This document shows positions 15,972-25,366 of a stretch of DNA of 64,000 nt, piece after piece. Each line of letters begins with the position of its first letter. The first letter of the stretch is position 1. Origin of the DNA: Chryseobacterium sp. MEBOG06 (lineage in GTDB: Bacteria; Bacteroidota; Bacteroidia; Flavobacteriales; Weeksellaceae); NCBI RefSeq assembly GCF_021869765.1, contig NZ_CP084580.1:2480001-2544000 (forward strand), written 5' to 3'. The position numbers were made by a program, and so were the translations under genes. The notes below the pieces were generated by a model, which saw nothing but the letters and a program-made list of their open reading frames with translations, made no database searches and was not told the origin of the DNA.

Positions 15972-16493
15972 ATGACATCCATTATTATCAATAAAGCTTT
16001 ATCTGAAGATGTAGAAATTATCCGTGATCTGGGGATACAGACTTTTTCTGAAACGTTTGCAAAAGACAATTCTGCAGAAGCCATGAAAAAATACCTGGAA
16101 GAAAGCTTTAATGCGGAAAAGGTAAAATCAGAGCTAAACAATCCGGACTCTCATTTTTATATTGCCTGGGAAGAGGACAATCCTGTAGGATATCTGAAAA
16201 TGAATATAGGGAATGCCCAGACGGAATTGCAGGACGAGACGAGTCTTGAAATTGAAAGGATTTATGTAAAGAAAAGTCATCATGGTAAAAAGGTAGGCCA
16301 GCTTTTGTACAATCAGGCACTGGAAACCGCTCAAAGTTTTAAAAAATCTTATGTATGGCTGGGAGTTTGGGAAGAGAATCTAAGGGCTTTAAATTTTTAC
16401 AGGAAAAATGGCTTTATTGAATTTGATAAACATATTTTCAGGCTAGGTGAGGAGGAACAGACGGATCTTATGATGAAGAAAATGTTGGATTAA
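15972..16493 (+). CDS. GNAT-family N-acetyltransferase
   Basis: A 173-residue acetyltransferase. The acetyl-CoA-binding motif A is in EIERIYVKKSHHGKKVGQLL, with the Q/R-x-x-G-x-G/A loop slightly altered to HHGKKVG. Motif B follows as WLGVWEENLRALNFYRKNGF. It resembles spermine/spermidine or small-molecule acetyltransferases of the PaiA type, but the acceptor is not identifiable. Second gene of the nucleosidase operon. Confidence 0.85.
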   Translation: MTSIIINKALSEDVEIIRDLGIQTFSETFAKDNSAEAMKKYLEESFNAEKVKSELNNPDSHFYIAWEEDNPVGYLKMNIGNAQTELQDETSLEIERIYVKKSHHGKKVGQLLYNQALETAQSFKKSYVWLGVWEENLRALNFYRKNGFIEFDKHIFRLGEEEQTDLMMKKMLD

Positions 16494-16515
16494 AAATGAC
16501 ATTCAATTTCCCATC

Positions 16516-17091
16516 ATGAACAACTCTGAATTTTTGAAGCAGCTTAATCAGTATTATCCGCTATCCGATGAAACGGTTAAAGACCTGATGGATATTTGTA
16601 CAGAAGAAAGATATGTGAAAAATGAGCTTCTTCTGGAAGCCGGGAATATGGCAAGGTATTATTATTTTATAAAATCAGGGCTGATAGGATATTATACAAC
16701 AGATCACGATGGAGATACTATTTATAAAATTTTCTTTGAAGAAAACAGTTTTGTAGCTTCTACGGCTGCCATTATTAAAAATGAGCCCAGTGATTTTAAT
16801 ATTATTGCTCTTGAAGACTGTTCAGTAATACAATATCCCGTAAAAGCCTATAGAGATCTGCTTACAAAACACCATGATCTGGCTCTTTTTCAAATTCATT
16901 ATTTAGAAAAAAACTGGGTGGTAAAAAAAGAACCGCTGGAAGTTTCTTTGAAATATGAAACAGCAAAGAAACGGTATTTACAGCTCCTTGAAAACGAATC
17001 CCTTTATAAAAGATTAAAACAGCATCATATTGCTTCCTATCTGGGGATTACTCCTACACAGCTTAGCCGCATAAAAAAGGAAATAAATTAA
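16516..17091 (+). CDS. Crp/Fnr-family transcriptional regulator
   Basis: A 191-residue protein with a cyclic-nucleotide-binding-like roll (about residues 20-110) and a C-terminal helix-turn-helix HHIASYLGITPTQLSRIKKEIN. The recognition helix reads T-Q-L-S-R, without the glutamate of FNR or CRP, so its DNA site should differ from that of the paralogue at 2044-2628. The ligand is unknown, and bacteroidete proteins of this class usually lack the cAMP-contacting arginine-serine pair. It is the last gene of a three-gene operon and is followed by a clear terminator. Confidence 0.85.
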   Translation: MNNSEFLKQLNQYYPLSDETVKDLMDICTEERYVKNELLLEAGNMARYYYFIKSGLIGYYTTDHDGDTIYKIFFEENSFVASTAAIIKNEPSDFNIIALEDCSVIQYPVKAYRDLLTKHHDLALFQIHYLEKNWVVKKEPLEVSLKYETAKKRYLQLLENESLYKRLKQHHIASYLGITPTQLSRIKKEIN

Positions 17092-17092
17092 C

Positions 17093-17132
17093 AAACGCTT
17101 CAACATATGTTGAGGCGTTTCTGTTTTTTTCA
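17093..17132 (+). terminator. Rho-independent terminator
   Basis: AAACGCTTCAAC (17093-17104) and GTTGAGGCGTTT (17109-17120) form a 12-bp stem with one G-U pair and an ATAT loop. A T-rich stretch follows. Confidence 0.9.
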
Positions 17133-17358
17133 ACGGACCTTTGTCACGTCATAAGATCAAAGTATAAATTTTTAACTACAGAGATGATGTATAGAGGTCC
17201 TTTTTAATCAGTCATATCTGATTGTATTCTTAACCATTATATATTCGTGAATCTTTAGGTTAAAATTTATAAAACTCTTTTATTTAAAACAAAAACAGCT
17301 TAAATTTATAGAAGATGTACTCTGATGCTATGCTCATCATTAATTAAATATTTCAAGC

Positions 17359-18171
17359 ATGAAAAAGTTAATCAACATTCTATTTGTTCTGACTGCTTTT
17401 GCACAGTTTTCAGCACAAAAAATTATTCATCAGGAAATTTTCAGTCCGAAAATGAATAAAAAGATCAAAACCATTATTATCACTCCTAATCTTCAAGCCA
17501 ATACAACGTATCCATCGGTGTACATTCTTCATGGTTTCAGTGGAAATCCGGATAGAATTATCAAACAGGATATTCCGGATCTTGTTCAGAAAGCTCAGCA
17601 GAACAAAACCATTTATGTTTTGCCGGACGGAAATTACAGCTCATGGTATCTGGATAGTCCAATTATCAAGGATTCACAATATCAGACTTTTATAGGAAAA
17701 GAACTGGTAGAATTCATTGATAAGAACTATCCTGTGAAAGCTGAAAAAAAATACAGAGGTATTTTGGGCTGGAGTATGGGCGGCTATGGTGCTACAAACA
17801 TCGGGGTAACTTACAATAAAACATTTGGAATTGTGGGAAGTTCTTGTGGTGCATTGGATTTCAATGTATTTGGAGAAGGGTATCAGAAATACATGGTTAA
17901 TAAAGTAGCTGGACCATTAGAGTCTATCAATCCCAATTTTCTTACTGATAATAAAATAAAACTTATGGCCGCGGCAGGACAGCAGTATATTTTTGACTGT
18001 GGTACAGACGACACCCAAATGATTGCCATGAACAGGAATTTTCATAAGAAGCTGACGGAACAGAAAATTCAGCATCTGTACACGGAATCTCTGGGAGGAC
18101 ACGTTACCGAATACTGGAGCAGGTCATTATCAGAACAACTGGCGTTATTTGACCGATTTTTTAAACAATAA
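17359..18171 (+). CDS. Secreted esterase, esterase-D/FrmB-like
   Basis: This 270-residue alpha/beta hydrolase begins with a signal peptide (MKKLINILFVLTAFAQFSAQ), so it is exported to the periplasm or beyond. The nucleophile elbow is GWSMGG (LGWSMGGYGATNIG), the oxyanion strand YILHGFSGN comes early, and the catalytic acid and histidine fit FDCGTDDTQ and SLGGHVTEYW. This is the putative-esterase (PF00756) fold of tributyrin esterases, S-formylglutathione hydrolases and trehalose/ferri-siderophore esterases. It lies 300 bp from a siderophore cluster, but on the opposite strand, so a link to iron release is possible and unproven. Confidence 0.85.
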   Translation: MKKLINILFVLTAFAQFSAQKIIHQEIFSPKMNKKIKTIIITPNLQANTTYPSVYILHGFSGNPDRIIKQDIPDLVQKAQQNKTIYVLPDGNYSSWYLDSPIIKDSQYQTFIGKELVEFIDKNYPVKAEKKYRGILGWSMGGYGATNIGVTYNKTFGIVGSSCGALDFNVFGEGYQKYMVNKVAGPLESINPNFLTDNKIKLMAAAGQQYIFDCGTDDTQMIAMNRNFHKKLTEQKIQHLYTESLGGHVTEYWSRSLSEQLALFDRFFKQ

Positions 18172-18176
18172 ATTAT

Positions 18177-18211
18177 AAAACCCTCATACAGTACAGATGA
18201 GGGTTTTGTTT
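18177..18211. terminator. Terminator after the esterase gene
   Basis: AAAACCCTCAT (18177-18187) pairs perfectly with ATGAGGGTTTT (18197-18207), followed by GTTT. The symmetric A/T flanks let it act on either strand. Confidence 0.85.
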
Positions 18212-18305
18212 CTGATGTAAAATCAGGAGATTTATGTAATCTGATGTTACGAAACACTGTATTTGTAAGTTTCGGCTAAAGCCTATGGAATTCTAATTTT
18301 TTAGT

Positions 18306-18329
18306 AAAACGGACTTTAGTCCGTTTTTA
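18306..18329. repeat. Short palindrome, repeat-like hairpin
   Basis: AAAACGGACT (18306-18315) and AGTCCGTTTT (18318-18327) form a perfect 10-bp stem with a two-base gap, and T's follow. Just upstream a GGCTAAAGCC palindrome is present at about 18273-18282. Such 'ggctaaagcc ... cggacttaagtccg' pairs look like dispersed intergenic elements. The 304-bp gap from 18172 to 18475 holds only hairpins of this kind. Confidence 0.5.
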
Positions 18330-18391
18330 TTGAATAGAAATCTTCTGTATATTTTCAGAATGATAAGCTTTAGCGAAAACCTAAGAAAAAC

Positions 18392-18422
18392 AAAACTCCG
18401 GAAAAATTAATTCCAGAGTTTT
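18392..18422 (-). terminator. Terminator of the siderophore operon
   Basis: AAAACTCCGGAA (18392-18403) and TTCCAGAGTTTT (18411-18422) form a stem with one mismatch. It lies about 54 bases beyond the MATE gene stop on the minus strand. Confidence 0.6.
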
Positions 18423-18475
18423 TAGTAAAATAAGACTTTTATGTGACTTTGATTATATTGCTGTATTACACGTTT

Positions 18476-19828
18476 TTATGAAGTTTCAATTATAGCTTTA
18501 TTTAACTTGGTTTTATAATTCTTAAGTAAAAATAAAGTAACAATTCCTACTGTTAATTCTATCATCGCGCTTCCCCAATAAATACTTTTAATTCCAAAGT
18601 AATGCGGTAAAATCAGCATCAAAGGAATATAAAGAATAATCTGACGGAAGAAAACCAGAAAGCTGGCTTTCTTACTCTGGTTGACGGCCGGATAATAGGA
18701 GAGAGCCAGCACGGTAACAGGAAGTAAAGGCAATACTGAAAAGAACAATCTGAAATCAATAATTTGATGGTATTCGGCAGAATAACCGGGAAGCATCAGG
18801 CCAATCAACTGTTCCGGGAAAACTAGAGCAACCAGAAAGAAGGGGGAAAGAATACCTACTCCTGCCAGGATATAGGTTCTGAGGAATTTTTTGGCCCTGT
18901 TATATTGTCCGGCCCCAAAATTCATTCCTACCACAGGCTGCAAACCTCTCATCAATCCAAATAAAGGGGTCATCAGAAAGAGGAAAAGCCTGTTCAGAAC
19001 CGTAAAAAAGGAAATATCCCTTTCTGTTCCATAGGCAGCAATAGCATTAAAAATAATAATGCTCTGAATGACTCCCATTACTGATAATATCATCTCCGGA
19101 AGGCCCAGTTTTACAATTCTTTTTCCAATATTTTTATCATAAGAGAGGGATTTCCAGTTGGTAGAAAAAGAGCTTTTTCCTTTAGCATAATAATAAAATC
19201 CTAATAGAGAATAAATCAGCATGCCGCAGTTGGTAGCCCATGCAGCTCCGGCCACTCCCCATCCGAATACAGAGATAAAGACAGGTTTTAGGATAATATC
19301 AATAATAAGTCCCACGGTGATCATTGACGCTGCAGTTTTCATTTTTCCTTCCGCTCTTACCAGCATATTCAATGCTAAACCGTAAATCCAGAAAACGGTT
19401 CCGATAAGGGTAACCCGGAAATATTCTACAGCAATATTCTGGAGATTTCCTTTTGCGCCCATCATTGCCATTAATTCATGGGCATAGATATAAGCAGGGA
19501 CGGTACATAAAATTGAAAAGCAGATACACAGGACATTAAAGCTTCCAAATAACCGATAAAGCTTATCTTTATTATTTTCTCCTATCCAGATGCTGACTGC
19601 CGCTCCTGCTCCGGTCCCGGCGAGCCTTCCAAAGCCCAAAACAATCTGAGAAAGGGGATAGGCCATTCCTACAGCAGCTAGTGCCTGAGTATTGATAAGA
19701 TATCCTACAAAAATGGCATCCAGAAAATTGTTGATTCCATAGAGAACGATAGCCGCAACGGCAGGCCATGAGGTTTCCCACATGACCTTTTTCATATCAC
19801 CTTCTAAGATGAATGTTTTGCGGTCCAT
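18476..19828 (-). CDS. MATE-family efflux transporter, probable siderophore exporter
   Basis: A 450-residue inner-membrane protein with twelve membrane segments and the two-fold MATE layout. The N-terminal half starts with PAVAAIVLYGINNFLDAIFVGYL and LAAVGMAYPL, the conserved opening of NorM/DinF proteins. The start at 19828 lies inside the preceding monooxygenase gene (25-base overlap), showing translational coupling. MATE or MFS exporters in siderophore operons usually secrete the apo-siderophore, and that is the most likely job here. The family otherwise exports cationic drugs with Na+ or H+. Confidence 0.87.
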   Translation of the reverse strand: MDRKTFILEGDMKKVMWETSWPAVAAIVLYGINNFLDAIFVGYLINTQALAAVGMAYPLSQIVLGFGRLAGTGAGAAVSIWIGENNKDKLYRLFGSFNVLCICFSILCTVPAYIYAHELMAMMGAKGNLQNIAVEYFRVTLIGTVFWIYGLALNMLVRAEGKMKTAASMITVGLIIDIILKPVFISVFGWGVAGAAWATNCGMLIYSLLGFYYYAKGKSSFSTNWKSLSYDKNIGKRIVKLGLPEMILSVMGVIQSIIIFNAIAAYGTERDISFFTVLNRLFLFLMTPLFGLMRGLQPVVGMNFGAGQYNRAKKFLRTYILAGVGILSPFFLVALVFPEQLIGLMLPGYSAEYHQIIDFRLFFSVLPLLPVTVLALSYYPAVNQSKKASFLVFFRQIILYIPLMLILPHYFGIKSIYWGSAMIELTVGIVTLFLLKNYKTKLNKAIIETS

Positions 19829-21117
19829 GTTTTTTGGGTATTAAACTCCTGAAAAGCAATTCTTTTTTCCATTTTATAAATTTCTCTTCCGGTAATAGCA
19901 TTAATGATCAGTGCATTTCTGTAGGCTCCCATCCCAAGATCCGGTGTTACAAAACCATGGGTGTGAAGTTCTACATTCTGCACAAAAATATTTTCTGCCT
20001 GATCTACCGTGTAATAACGGCTTACTTCAAATAGCCCTTCTTCAGTTCTCTGGATAAGGTTTTCTATTCCTTTTAAGAACTTCGGCTCTTTGTATTTGTA
20101 ACCTGTTGCGAGGATTATATAATCTGAAATATGTGTAAATGTGGTATTATCCTGTATATGTGTAAAATTCAATGCGTAAGAATTTCCTTCAGGAAGGATG
20201 TTATCCAGTTGGCAGCTAGGTTTTAGTGCTACGTTTAAAGGTGTGTTTCCTACACTCATTCCGTACAATGTGTCGAAAATATCATTGATAAGCTCAAAGT
20301 TGATCCCTTTATATAGTGGTGGCTGCTTGGCAAGAACTGCCTTACGTTGTGAAGCAGGCATATTATAAAAATGATCTACATATTCAGGTGAAGTTAATTC
20401 CAGAGTTAATTTGGAATATTCCATTGGGAAAAATCGGTCCGGTCTTGTAAACCAGCTCATGAAAAAACCATTTTCCGTTTCCGGAAGAAGATCCTGGAAA
20501 ATTTCTGCAGCACTCTGCCCGGAACCTATAATGGAAACGGAATTTGCATTAAGTATATTCTCCTTATTATTCAGGTATTCTGAAGTATGAATAACATTTG
20601 GGAAGTCTTTATCCTGCATAAATGCCGGCAGGCTTGGCTGTGTACCCGTTCCCAATACAATCTTTTTAGTCTGATATTTTTTAACATCATTATTCTTAAG
20701 ATCCAGTACATCAATGATAAATACCTGTTCAGCTTCGTTATAGGCAATACTTTCTACTTTTTTTCCAAACAAACAGCTCTGCAGCTGATTAGCAGCCCAC
20801 TGACAGTATAAATTATATTCTTTTCTTAAAATAAAAAAATCTTCCCTTATATAAAATTTGTACAGACGATCTGTTTCTTTCAAAAAGTTGAGAAAGCTGT
20901 ATTTGCTTTTCGGGTCAGCCATTGTTACCAGATCTGCCATAAAAGGAACCTGTAATGTTGCATTATCAAGCATCAGCCCTGGATGCCAGTCAAAACCATC
21001 CGCCTGATCCAGAAACAGGGCAGAAATACTTTCTACAGGATCAAGAAGAGCTGCCAATCCAAGGTTGAAAGGACCAATCCCGATCCCGATAATATCATAT
21101 GTTTTATTATTTTCCAA
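19804..21117 (-). CDS. L-lysine/ornithine/diamine N-monooxygenase (IucD/SidA/DesB family)
   Basis: A 437-residue flavin-dependent N-hydroxylating monooxygenase. It opens with the FAD-binding block DIIGIGIGPFNLGLAALLD, has the NADPH-binding motif SIIGSGQSAAEIFQDL near residue 205, and ends with the conserved LATGY signature (DYIILATGYKYKEP). These enzymes hydroxylate the terminal amine of lysine, ornithine or a diamine, the first step in making hydroxamate groups. Since a decarboxylase is encoded in the same operon, the substrate may be the diamine product, as for DesB in desferrioxamine synthesis. The 123-bp gap to the preceding gene holds a folded repeat. Confidence 0.92.
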   Translation of the reverse strand: MENNKTYDIIGIGIGPFNLGLAALLDPVESISALFLDQADGFDWHPGLMLDNATLQVPFMADLVTMADPKSKYSFLNFLKETDRLYKFYIREDFFILRKEYNLYCQWAANQLQSCLFGKKVESIAYNEAEQVFIIDVLDLKNNDVKKYQTKKIVLGTGTQPSLPAFMQDKDFPNVIHTSEYLNNKENILNANSVSIIGSGQSAAEIFQDLLPETENGFFMSWFTRPDRFFPMEYSKLTLELTSPEYVDHFYNMPASQRKAVLAKQPPLYKGINFELINDIFDTLYGMSVGNTPLNVALKPSCQLDNILPEGNSYALNFTHIQDNTTFTHISDYIILATGYKYKEPKFLKGIENLIQRTEEGLFEVSRYYTVDQAENIFVQNVELHTHGFVTPDLGMGAYRNALIINAITGREIYKMEKRIAFQEFNTQKTWTAKHSS

Positions 21118-21148
21118 TGTATTCTATTTTATAAATTCTTAGTAAAAA

Positions 21149-21204
21149 CTTCGACTCTTTTCATGTAATTTTTTTGATTACAGTCAGGCTGAACAGAGTC
21201 GAAG
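21149..21204. repeat. Folded intergenic repeat in the siderophore operon
   Basis: CTTCGACTC (21149-21157) pairs with GAGTCGAAG (21196-21204), and inside it TGTAAT (21164-21169) pairs with ATTACA (21177-21182). The right arm reads GTCAGGCTGAACAGAGTCGAAG, here quoted in two parts: GTCAGGCTGAACA and GAGTCGAAG. It resembles a dispersed element common in Bacteroidetes intergenic DNA (from memory). Lying within the operon, it could shape mRNA stability between the synthetase and monooxygenase genes. Confidence 0.55.
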
Positions 21205-21240
21205 CCTGATCATTATTTTTTTGAAAGCCTTTTCAATCAA

Positions 21241-23664
21241 TTATGCATTATTTGCCTCCAATTTACTTTCCGGGCATTTTTCCCAGTAATTTTCACGGGT
21301 GCAGAAAGTAAGATAAGCTGTTTTATGAGGCATGGTAATGATTCCTTCTCTTGTATACCCTAGCTTGGTGATCAGCCTGTCAGTAGGAACAGCCTCTACA
21401 GAAGCTTCACCAATGCATTTTCCAACTTCCGGAAGAGAGAAAATATAATCTAACGCCACCTGGAAGGATTCAAAAGAATATTTTTTATCCTTATGGGTTT
21501 CTGCAACAAAGAAGTGGGTTCCGTAATCTGTAGGAAGGGAATCATAATAAGCCCCTACAATGTCTCTCATTGGCCAGTAAGGCTCAAAGCTGAACTGTGG
21601 TATACCGTTTATTTCTCCGATAAAGCTGTGTTGCTCATCACTTGGAAGAATTGTTCTGAACCAAAGTTCGAGATCTCTTTTCGGACCATCCATTTTCCAG
21701 TAAGGTTTTGCGTGTTCCATATTGAACCATTCATGGATCATTTCAAAATCATTTTCAATATCGAAAGGCCTGATGCTGATGGTTAGATTTTCATCCTCAA
21801 AATGACGGGAATACACGGTTTCAGTTGTAGAAGGCTTAATCAACTGATGACTGTAGAAATATTTGGTAAGAGGGTTAGGCGTATCAAGAAAAACAGCCGG
21901 ATATTCCAGAGACTCATCTGCCTCATTGATATTCTGTAAGCTGGTGATCAGATTTCCTTTAGTATACCAGTTTCTTTTGTTGGTAATATAGCTTACCAGC
22001 CCTGTTTCGTCTTCATTTTCAAGCTCTTTGAAGGCTTTGTATACCAGGTTGATCAATTTTTTCTCATCCGCTAACCTGTTGCATCCTAAAGCGTTAACCA
22101 CTCCTAAGATATTGTTGGTGACCAGATAATAAGTGTACTTTGGTGCAAGAGATTCTTCATCGATAATCGATTGACTTTCATCTGCTATTCCCGGAAGAGC
22201 GTCGGAAACCAGTTCTTTTCTTCCTTCTCTGAAGAAGAATCCCTGATTGTCTCTGAAGTAAATTTTCGCAGGAAATCCGTTTTTATCAAGCTCTATCATT
22301 ACATTTTGCTGGTGGAATTCACAGGCAAGTCCGTAAGTATTCAGGATTCTTACAATAGGTCTTACACAAAGGTGAAGATATTGTTTAAACCATTCTACAG
22401 CAATCTTTTCTACAGATTGGCCCAGTTTTTCAGCGGTAGTTGTAATAATGTTTTGTAGTCTTGAAGGTTTTCCAAGAATTCCGTCCTGGCATAAAGCAGC
22501 TAAAAGAGTTACATTTTTATTTTTGTTCTCTCCCTGAAAAGGATTTCTTCTGATGCTGATATTGAATCCGTTGATGACCTTTCCATTAAAGGTAACAGCC
22601 ATAAAAGCGGGATCAACCATAAAGTCTATTTCCGGAAAATCTCTCTGTAGATTGGTACCCCAATCTGTCTTCAGAAGCCTGCTGATATCATAACCGCGAT
22701 GAAGTTCCGGGTACAGATTGATCCTCTCAGAGTTGGTGATTTTTACATGCAGAGAAAACTTAAACATCCATTTGTTGTCTTCACTGTATACCGTTCTTAC
22801 CGAGGAAGTAGGAGTGAAGTATTCTCCGTAATGTCCCAGTGCAAAAAGGACGCCCTGTTCCTCCATAATCTGTACATTTTCCTGACCTAGCAGATAATCA
22901 GCTTCCCAAGGGTGCATAGGTAGAATATGATATTCAGGATGCTGATCCCAAAGTTTCTTGTGCTCAGGATTTAGAACCGGATAGATTTTTTCACCAAGTT
23001 CTTTGCTTACAAGCTCTCCGTCGGCATTTTTTTCAATCATATTTTCCGGATTCACAAGGAAATAAAATAATTGAAATCTTCCGGAAGTCTCAGGAGAATA
23101 CTTCAATAGGTCTTCACCGTTAAACCCCTGTTTCGATTTTGGAACCGGATGAAGAATATGTCCTAAAATAAGAGACTGCTCAGCTTCAATGAAAGACATT
23201 TCCAAATCATTGATCGGCTTTTTCGTATGTATCGAATGATAGAGATATTCCGTCAGATTGTCAATACTGTTATTTAATCTTTCCAGAACATTGGAAGCAT
23301 CGATGCCCGGATGAAGCTCTTTTGAATATTCTGCCGTAAGAGTCATAAAGCCGTAAACATTCAATTCTGAAACTTCGTCCGTATTCAGATCTCTCATCAA
23401 TACCGGAAAATCAAAAAGGTGTCTTCCGCTCTCAGAAAAATAGGCAACAGGAATATAAACGTCACATCCTATAGAAGAAAAGTCGATTCTGATGTGAAGA
23501 TTCGTTGGCGTTTCTTTAAGATAGGCAGAGATTGCTTCATCATATTTAGGAATACCAAGGTAACGGCTCCAGTTTGTAAATTCTTTCATGTAGCAGTTGA
23601 TAAGCGACGTGTAGTTTATCTTTTCTGCGTATTCTGATATATTAGTTGACTTCAATGTATTCAT
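21241..23664 (-). CDS. Bifunctional NIS siderophore synthetase (IucA/IucC) - GNAT acyltransferase
   Basis: Two domains in one chain of about 807 residues. The first (about residues 70-600) is an IucA/IucC NRPS-independent siderophore synthetase with ILPMHPWEADYLL and the ATP-binding stretch PTSSVRTVYSEDNKWMFKFS. The last 170 residues are an IucB/AlcB-type GNAT domain (ISIRPFDIENDFEMIHEWFN, then FFVAETHKDK and FQVALDYIF, ending KLGYTREG). The GNAT part should acylate the N-hydroxylated amine, and the synthetase then condenses it with a carboxylate. I choose ATG 23664 (MNTLKST), giving a 23-base overlap with the decarboxylase gene. An upstream ATG at 23709 would add 15 unlikely residues. In desferrioxamine clusters these activities are separate proteins (DesC, DesD). 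Confidence 0.92.
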   Translation of the reverse strand: MNTLKSTNISEYAEKINYTSLINCYMKEFTNWSRYLGIPKYDEAISAYLKETPTNLHIRIDFSSIGCDVYIPVAYFSESGRHLFDFPVLMRDLNTDEVSELNVYGFMTLTAEYSKELHPGIDASNVLERLNNSIDNLTEYLYHSIHTKKPINDLEMSFIEAEQSLILGHILHPVPKSKQGFNGEDLLKYSPETSGRFQLFYFLVNPENMIEKNADGELVSKELGEKIYPVLNPEHKKLWDQHPEYHILPMHPWEADYLLGQENVQIMEEQGVLFALGHYGEYFTPTSSVRTVYSEDNKWMFKFSLHVKITNSERINLYPELHRGYDISRLLKTDWGTNLQRDFPEIDFMVDPAFMAVTFNGKVINGFNISIRRNPFQGENKNKNVTLLAALCQDGILGKPSRLQNIITTTAEKLGQSVEKIAVEWFKQYLHLCVRPIVRILNTYGLACEFHQQNVMIELDKNGFPAKIYFRDNQGFFFREGRKELVSDALPGIADESQSIIDEESLAPKYTYYLVTNNILGVVNALGCNRLADEKKLINLVYKAFKELENEDETGLVSYITNKRNWYTKGNLITSLQNINEADESLEYPAVFLDTPNPLTKYFYSHQLIKPSTTETVYSRHFEDENLTISIRPFDIENDFEMIHEWFNMEHAKPYWKMDGPKRDLELWFRTILPSDEQHSFIGEINGIPQFSFEPYWPMRDIVGAYYDSLPTDYGTHFFVAETHKDKKYSFESFQVALDYIFSLPEVGKCIGEASVEAVPTDRLITKLGYTREGIITMPHKTAYLTFCTRENYWEKCPESKLEANNA

Positions 23665-25159
23665 TTCCGTATTTTTTAATGATGTTAAGTATAGATTTAA
23701 TGTCTTCAATGGTGGTAAGAGGATTAAGGATGGTAAACTTCAGATAAAACTGTCCGTTTACTTTAGTTCCTGCCGTAAGTGCATTTCCGTGTTTATAGAG
23801 TTGTGATTTGATGTATGTATTGATCCTGTTCAGGTCAAAAGTTTTAAAGGGGTCTGCAGAATAACGGAAAACTAATGCTGAAATATCAGAAGAGTTTAGA
23901 AGTTCAAAATGAGGGTCATTTTCCAGAGCTTCAACTGCTTCACAGGCAGTCTTGATAATCCTGTCTATATAAGTTCCCAGTCCTTTTTTACCAATAATTC
24001 TCAGGGTGAACCAAAGTTTCAGTGCGTCAAATCGTCTTGTGGTCTGGATCGATTTATTAACCTGGTTGGGAATTTCATCTTCATCATGATCCTTAGGATT
24101 CAGATAGTCAGCATAATGGGTGATAAGTCTGAAATAGTTTTTATCCTTTACCAAAAATCCGCTGCTGCTTACCGGCTGGAAAAAAGCTTTATGATAATCT
24201 ACTGTTACAGAATCTGCTTCTTCAATTCCATTGATCAGATGACGGTGCTTTTCTGTCAAAAGCAATGCACATCCGTAGGCTGCATCTACATGAAACCAGA
24301 GATTATGTTTTTTGGCGATCCCTGCGATACTGATCAGAGGATCTACATTTCCAAAATCCGTAGTTCCGGCAGTGGCTACAACGGCGATAGGAATGTTTCC
24401 GTTTTCAATTTCCTTTCTTATTGCATCTTCCAGCAATACACTGTTCATCCTGAAAGAACGATCTGTTTTTATTTTAATAACAGCCTGTTCGCCAAGACCT
24501 AACATGGACGCGCTTTTCTGAATACTGAAATGAGCGGCTTCAGAAACAAAAATCCTGAATCGGTGTGCTTCTATAGGAAGTCCGTCTTTCTTAATGTTAT
24601 GATTTAAATATTTAACAGAAAAATGATCTCTTGCCAAAAGCATTCCCATCAGATTGCTTTGAGAGCCTCCGCTGGTAAAGATTCCGTCTGAATATTGATC
24701 AAAACCTATCTCACTGCAGGTCCATTCAATAAGTTTCTGTTCCATCAGAGTTCCTCCGGCACTCTGATCCCAGGTATCCAGGGAAGAATTGATGGAGCTG
24801 ATCATTGCTTCTGCTGCAACAGCAGGTATCACTACCGGACAATTGAGGTGGGCTACATATTTAGGATGATGGAAGGCAACTGCGTGTTGTGTATAGAGAT
24901 CGTTTACCTCATCAAACAGCTCTTCGTAGCTTATAGGAGGAGAATTAAGGTCTATATATTCAAACTGCTTCCTCAGCTCTTTGGGCGAAACACCACTGAA
25001 AGGCCGGCGGGTATCCTCTAAAAATGCAATGACACTCTGCTGTGTTCTATGCATCGCACTCTGATATTCGTGAATGTTTATATCACAGAATAAATTTTCC
25101 AGATTTGGGAAAAGAGTATCCTTTTCCGACACAATCTGCTCGGTAATAGCTGTATTCAT
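23642..25159 (-). CDS. PLP-dependent group II decarboxylase (DesA/Ddc-like)
   Basis: A 505-residue pyridoxal-phosphate decarboxylase of the glutamate/DOPA/diaminobutyrate group. The PLP-binding lysine is in DSVTVDYHKAFFQPVSSSGF. The FTSGGSQSNLMGMLLARD block and the WFHVDAAYGCALLL block with the cofactor-contacting aspartate are intact. In siderophore operons the enzyme makes the diamine (cadaverine from lysine, putrescine from ornithine or diaminopropane from diaminobutyrate). Which one cannot be decided from sequence. It is the first gene of the biosynthetic operon, separated from the TonB receptor by 207 bp. That gap contains an ATTTTGAC-ttc-GTCAAAT-like dyad at 25302-25318 but no certain Fur box. 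Confidence 0.9.
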   Translation of the reverse strand: MNTAITEQIVSEKDTLFPNLENLFCDINIHEYQSAMHRTQQSVIAFLEDTRRPFSGVSPKELRKQFEYIDLNSPPISYEELFDEVNDLYTQHAVAFHHPKYVAHLNCPVVIPAVAAEAMISSINSSLDTWDQSAGGTLMEQKLIEWTCSEIGFDQYSDGIFTSGGSQSNLMGMLLARDHFSVKYLNHNIKKDGLPIEAHRFRIFVSEAAHFSIQKSASMLGLGEQAVIKIKTDRSFRMNSVLLEDAIRKEIENGNIPIAVVATAGTTDFGNVDPLISIAGIAKKHNLWFHVDAAYGCALLLTEKHRHLINGIEEADSVTVDYHKAFFQPVSSSGFLVKDKNYFRLITHYADYLNPKDHDEDEIPNQVNKSIQTTRRFDALKLWFTLRIIGKKGLGTYIDRIIKTACEAVEALENDPHFELLNSSDISALVFRYSADPFKTFDLNRINTYIKSQLYKHGNALTAGTKVNGQFYLKFTILNPLTTIEDIKSILNIIKKYGNEYIEVN

Positions 25160-25366
25160 AGATAAGGTGAATTAGTGTTCTTTTACTCTCTAATGGTAAA
25201 TTTTGATGTATGAATTTAAAAACTGATATACTTTAAACCACTGTGTCAAATTCTTGATCTTCATCCCTTAAAAGATTTTTGTTTGATAAGGTTTTTATAA
25301 ATTTTGACTTCGTCAAATATTTGATTTGTGGCTTAAAATAGATCAAAATAGTAATATGATAAGAAA

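Noticed and set aside
25302..25318. Fur box in front of the siderophore decarboxylase
   Set aside because: The dyad ATTTTGAC-ttc-GTCAAAT does not fit the Fur consensus. Iron control is likely on biological grounds only.
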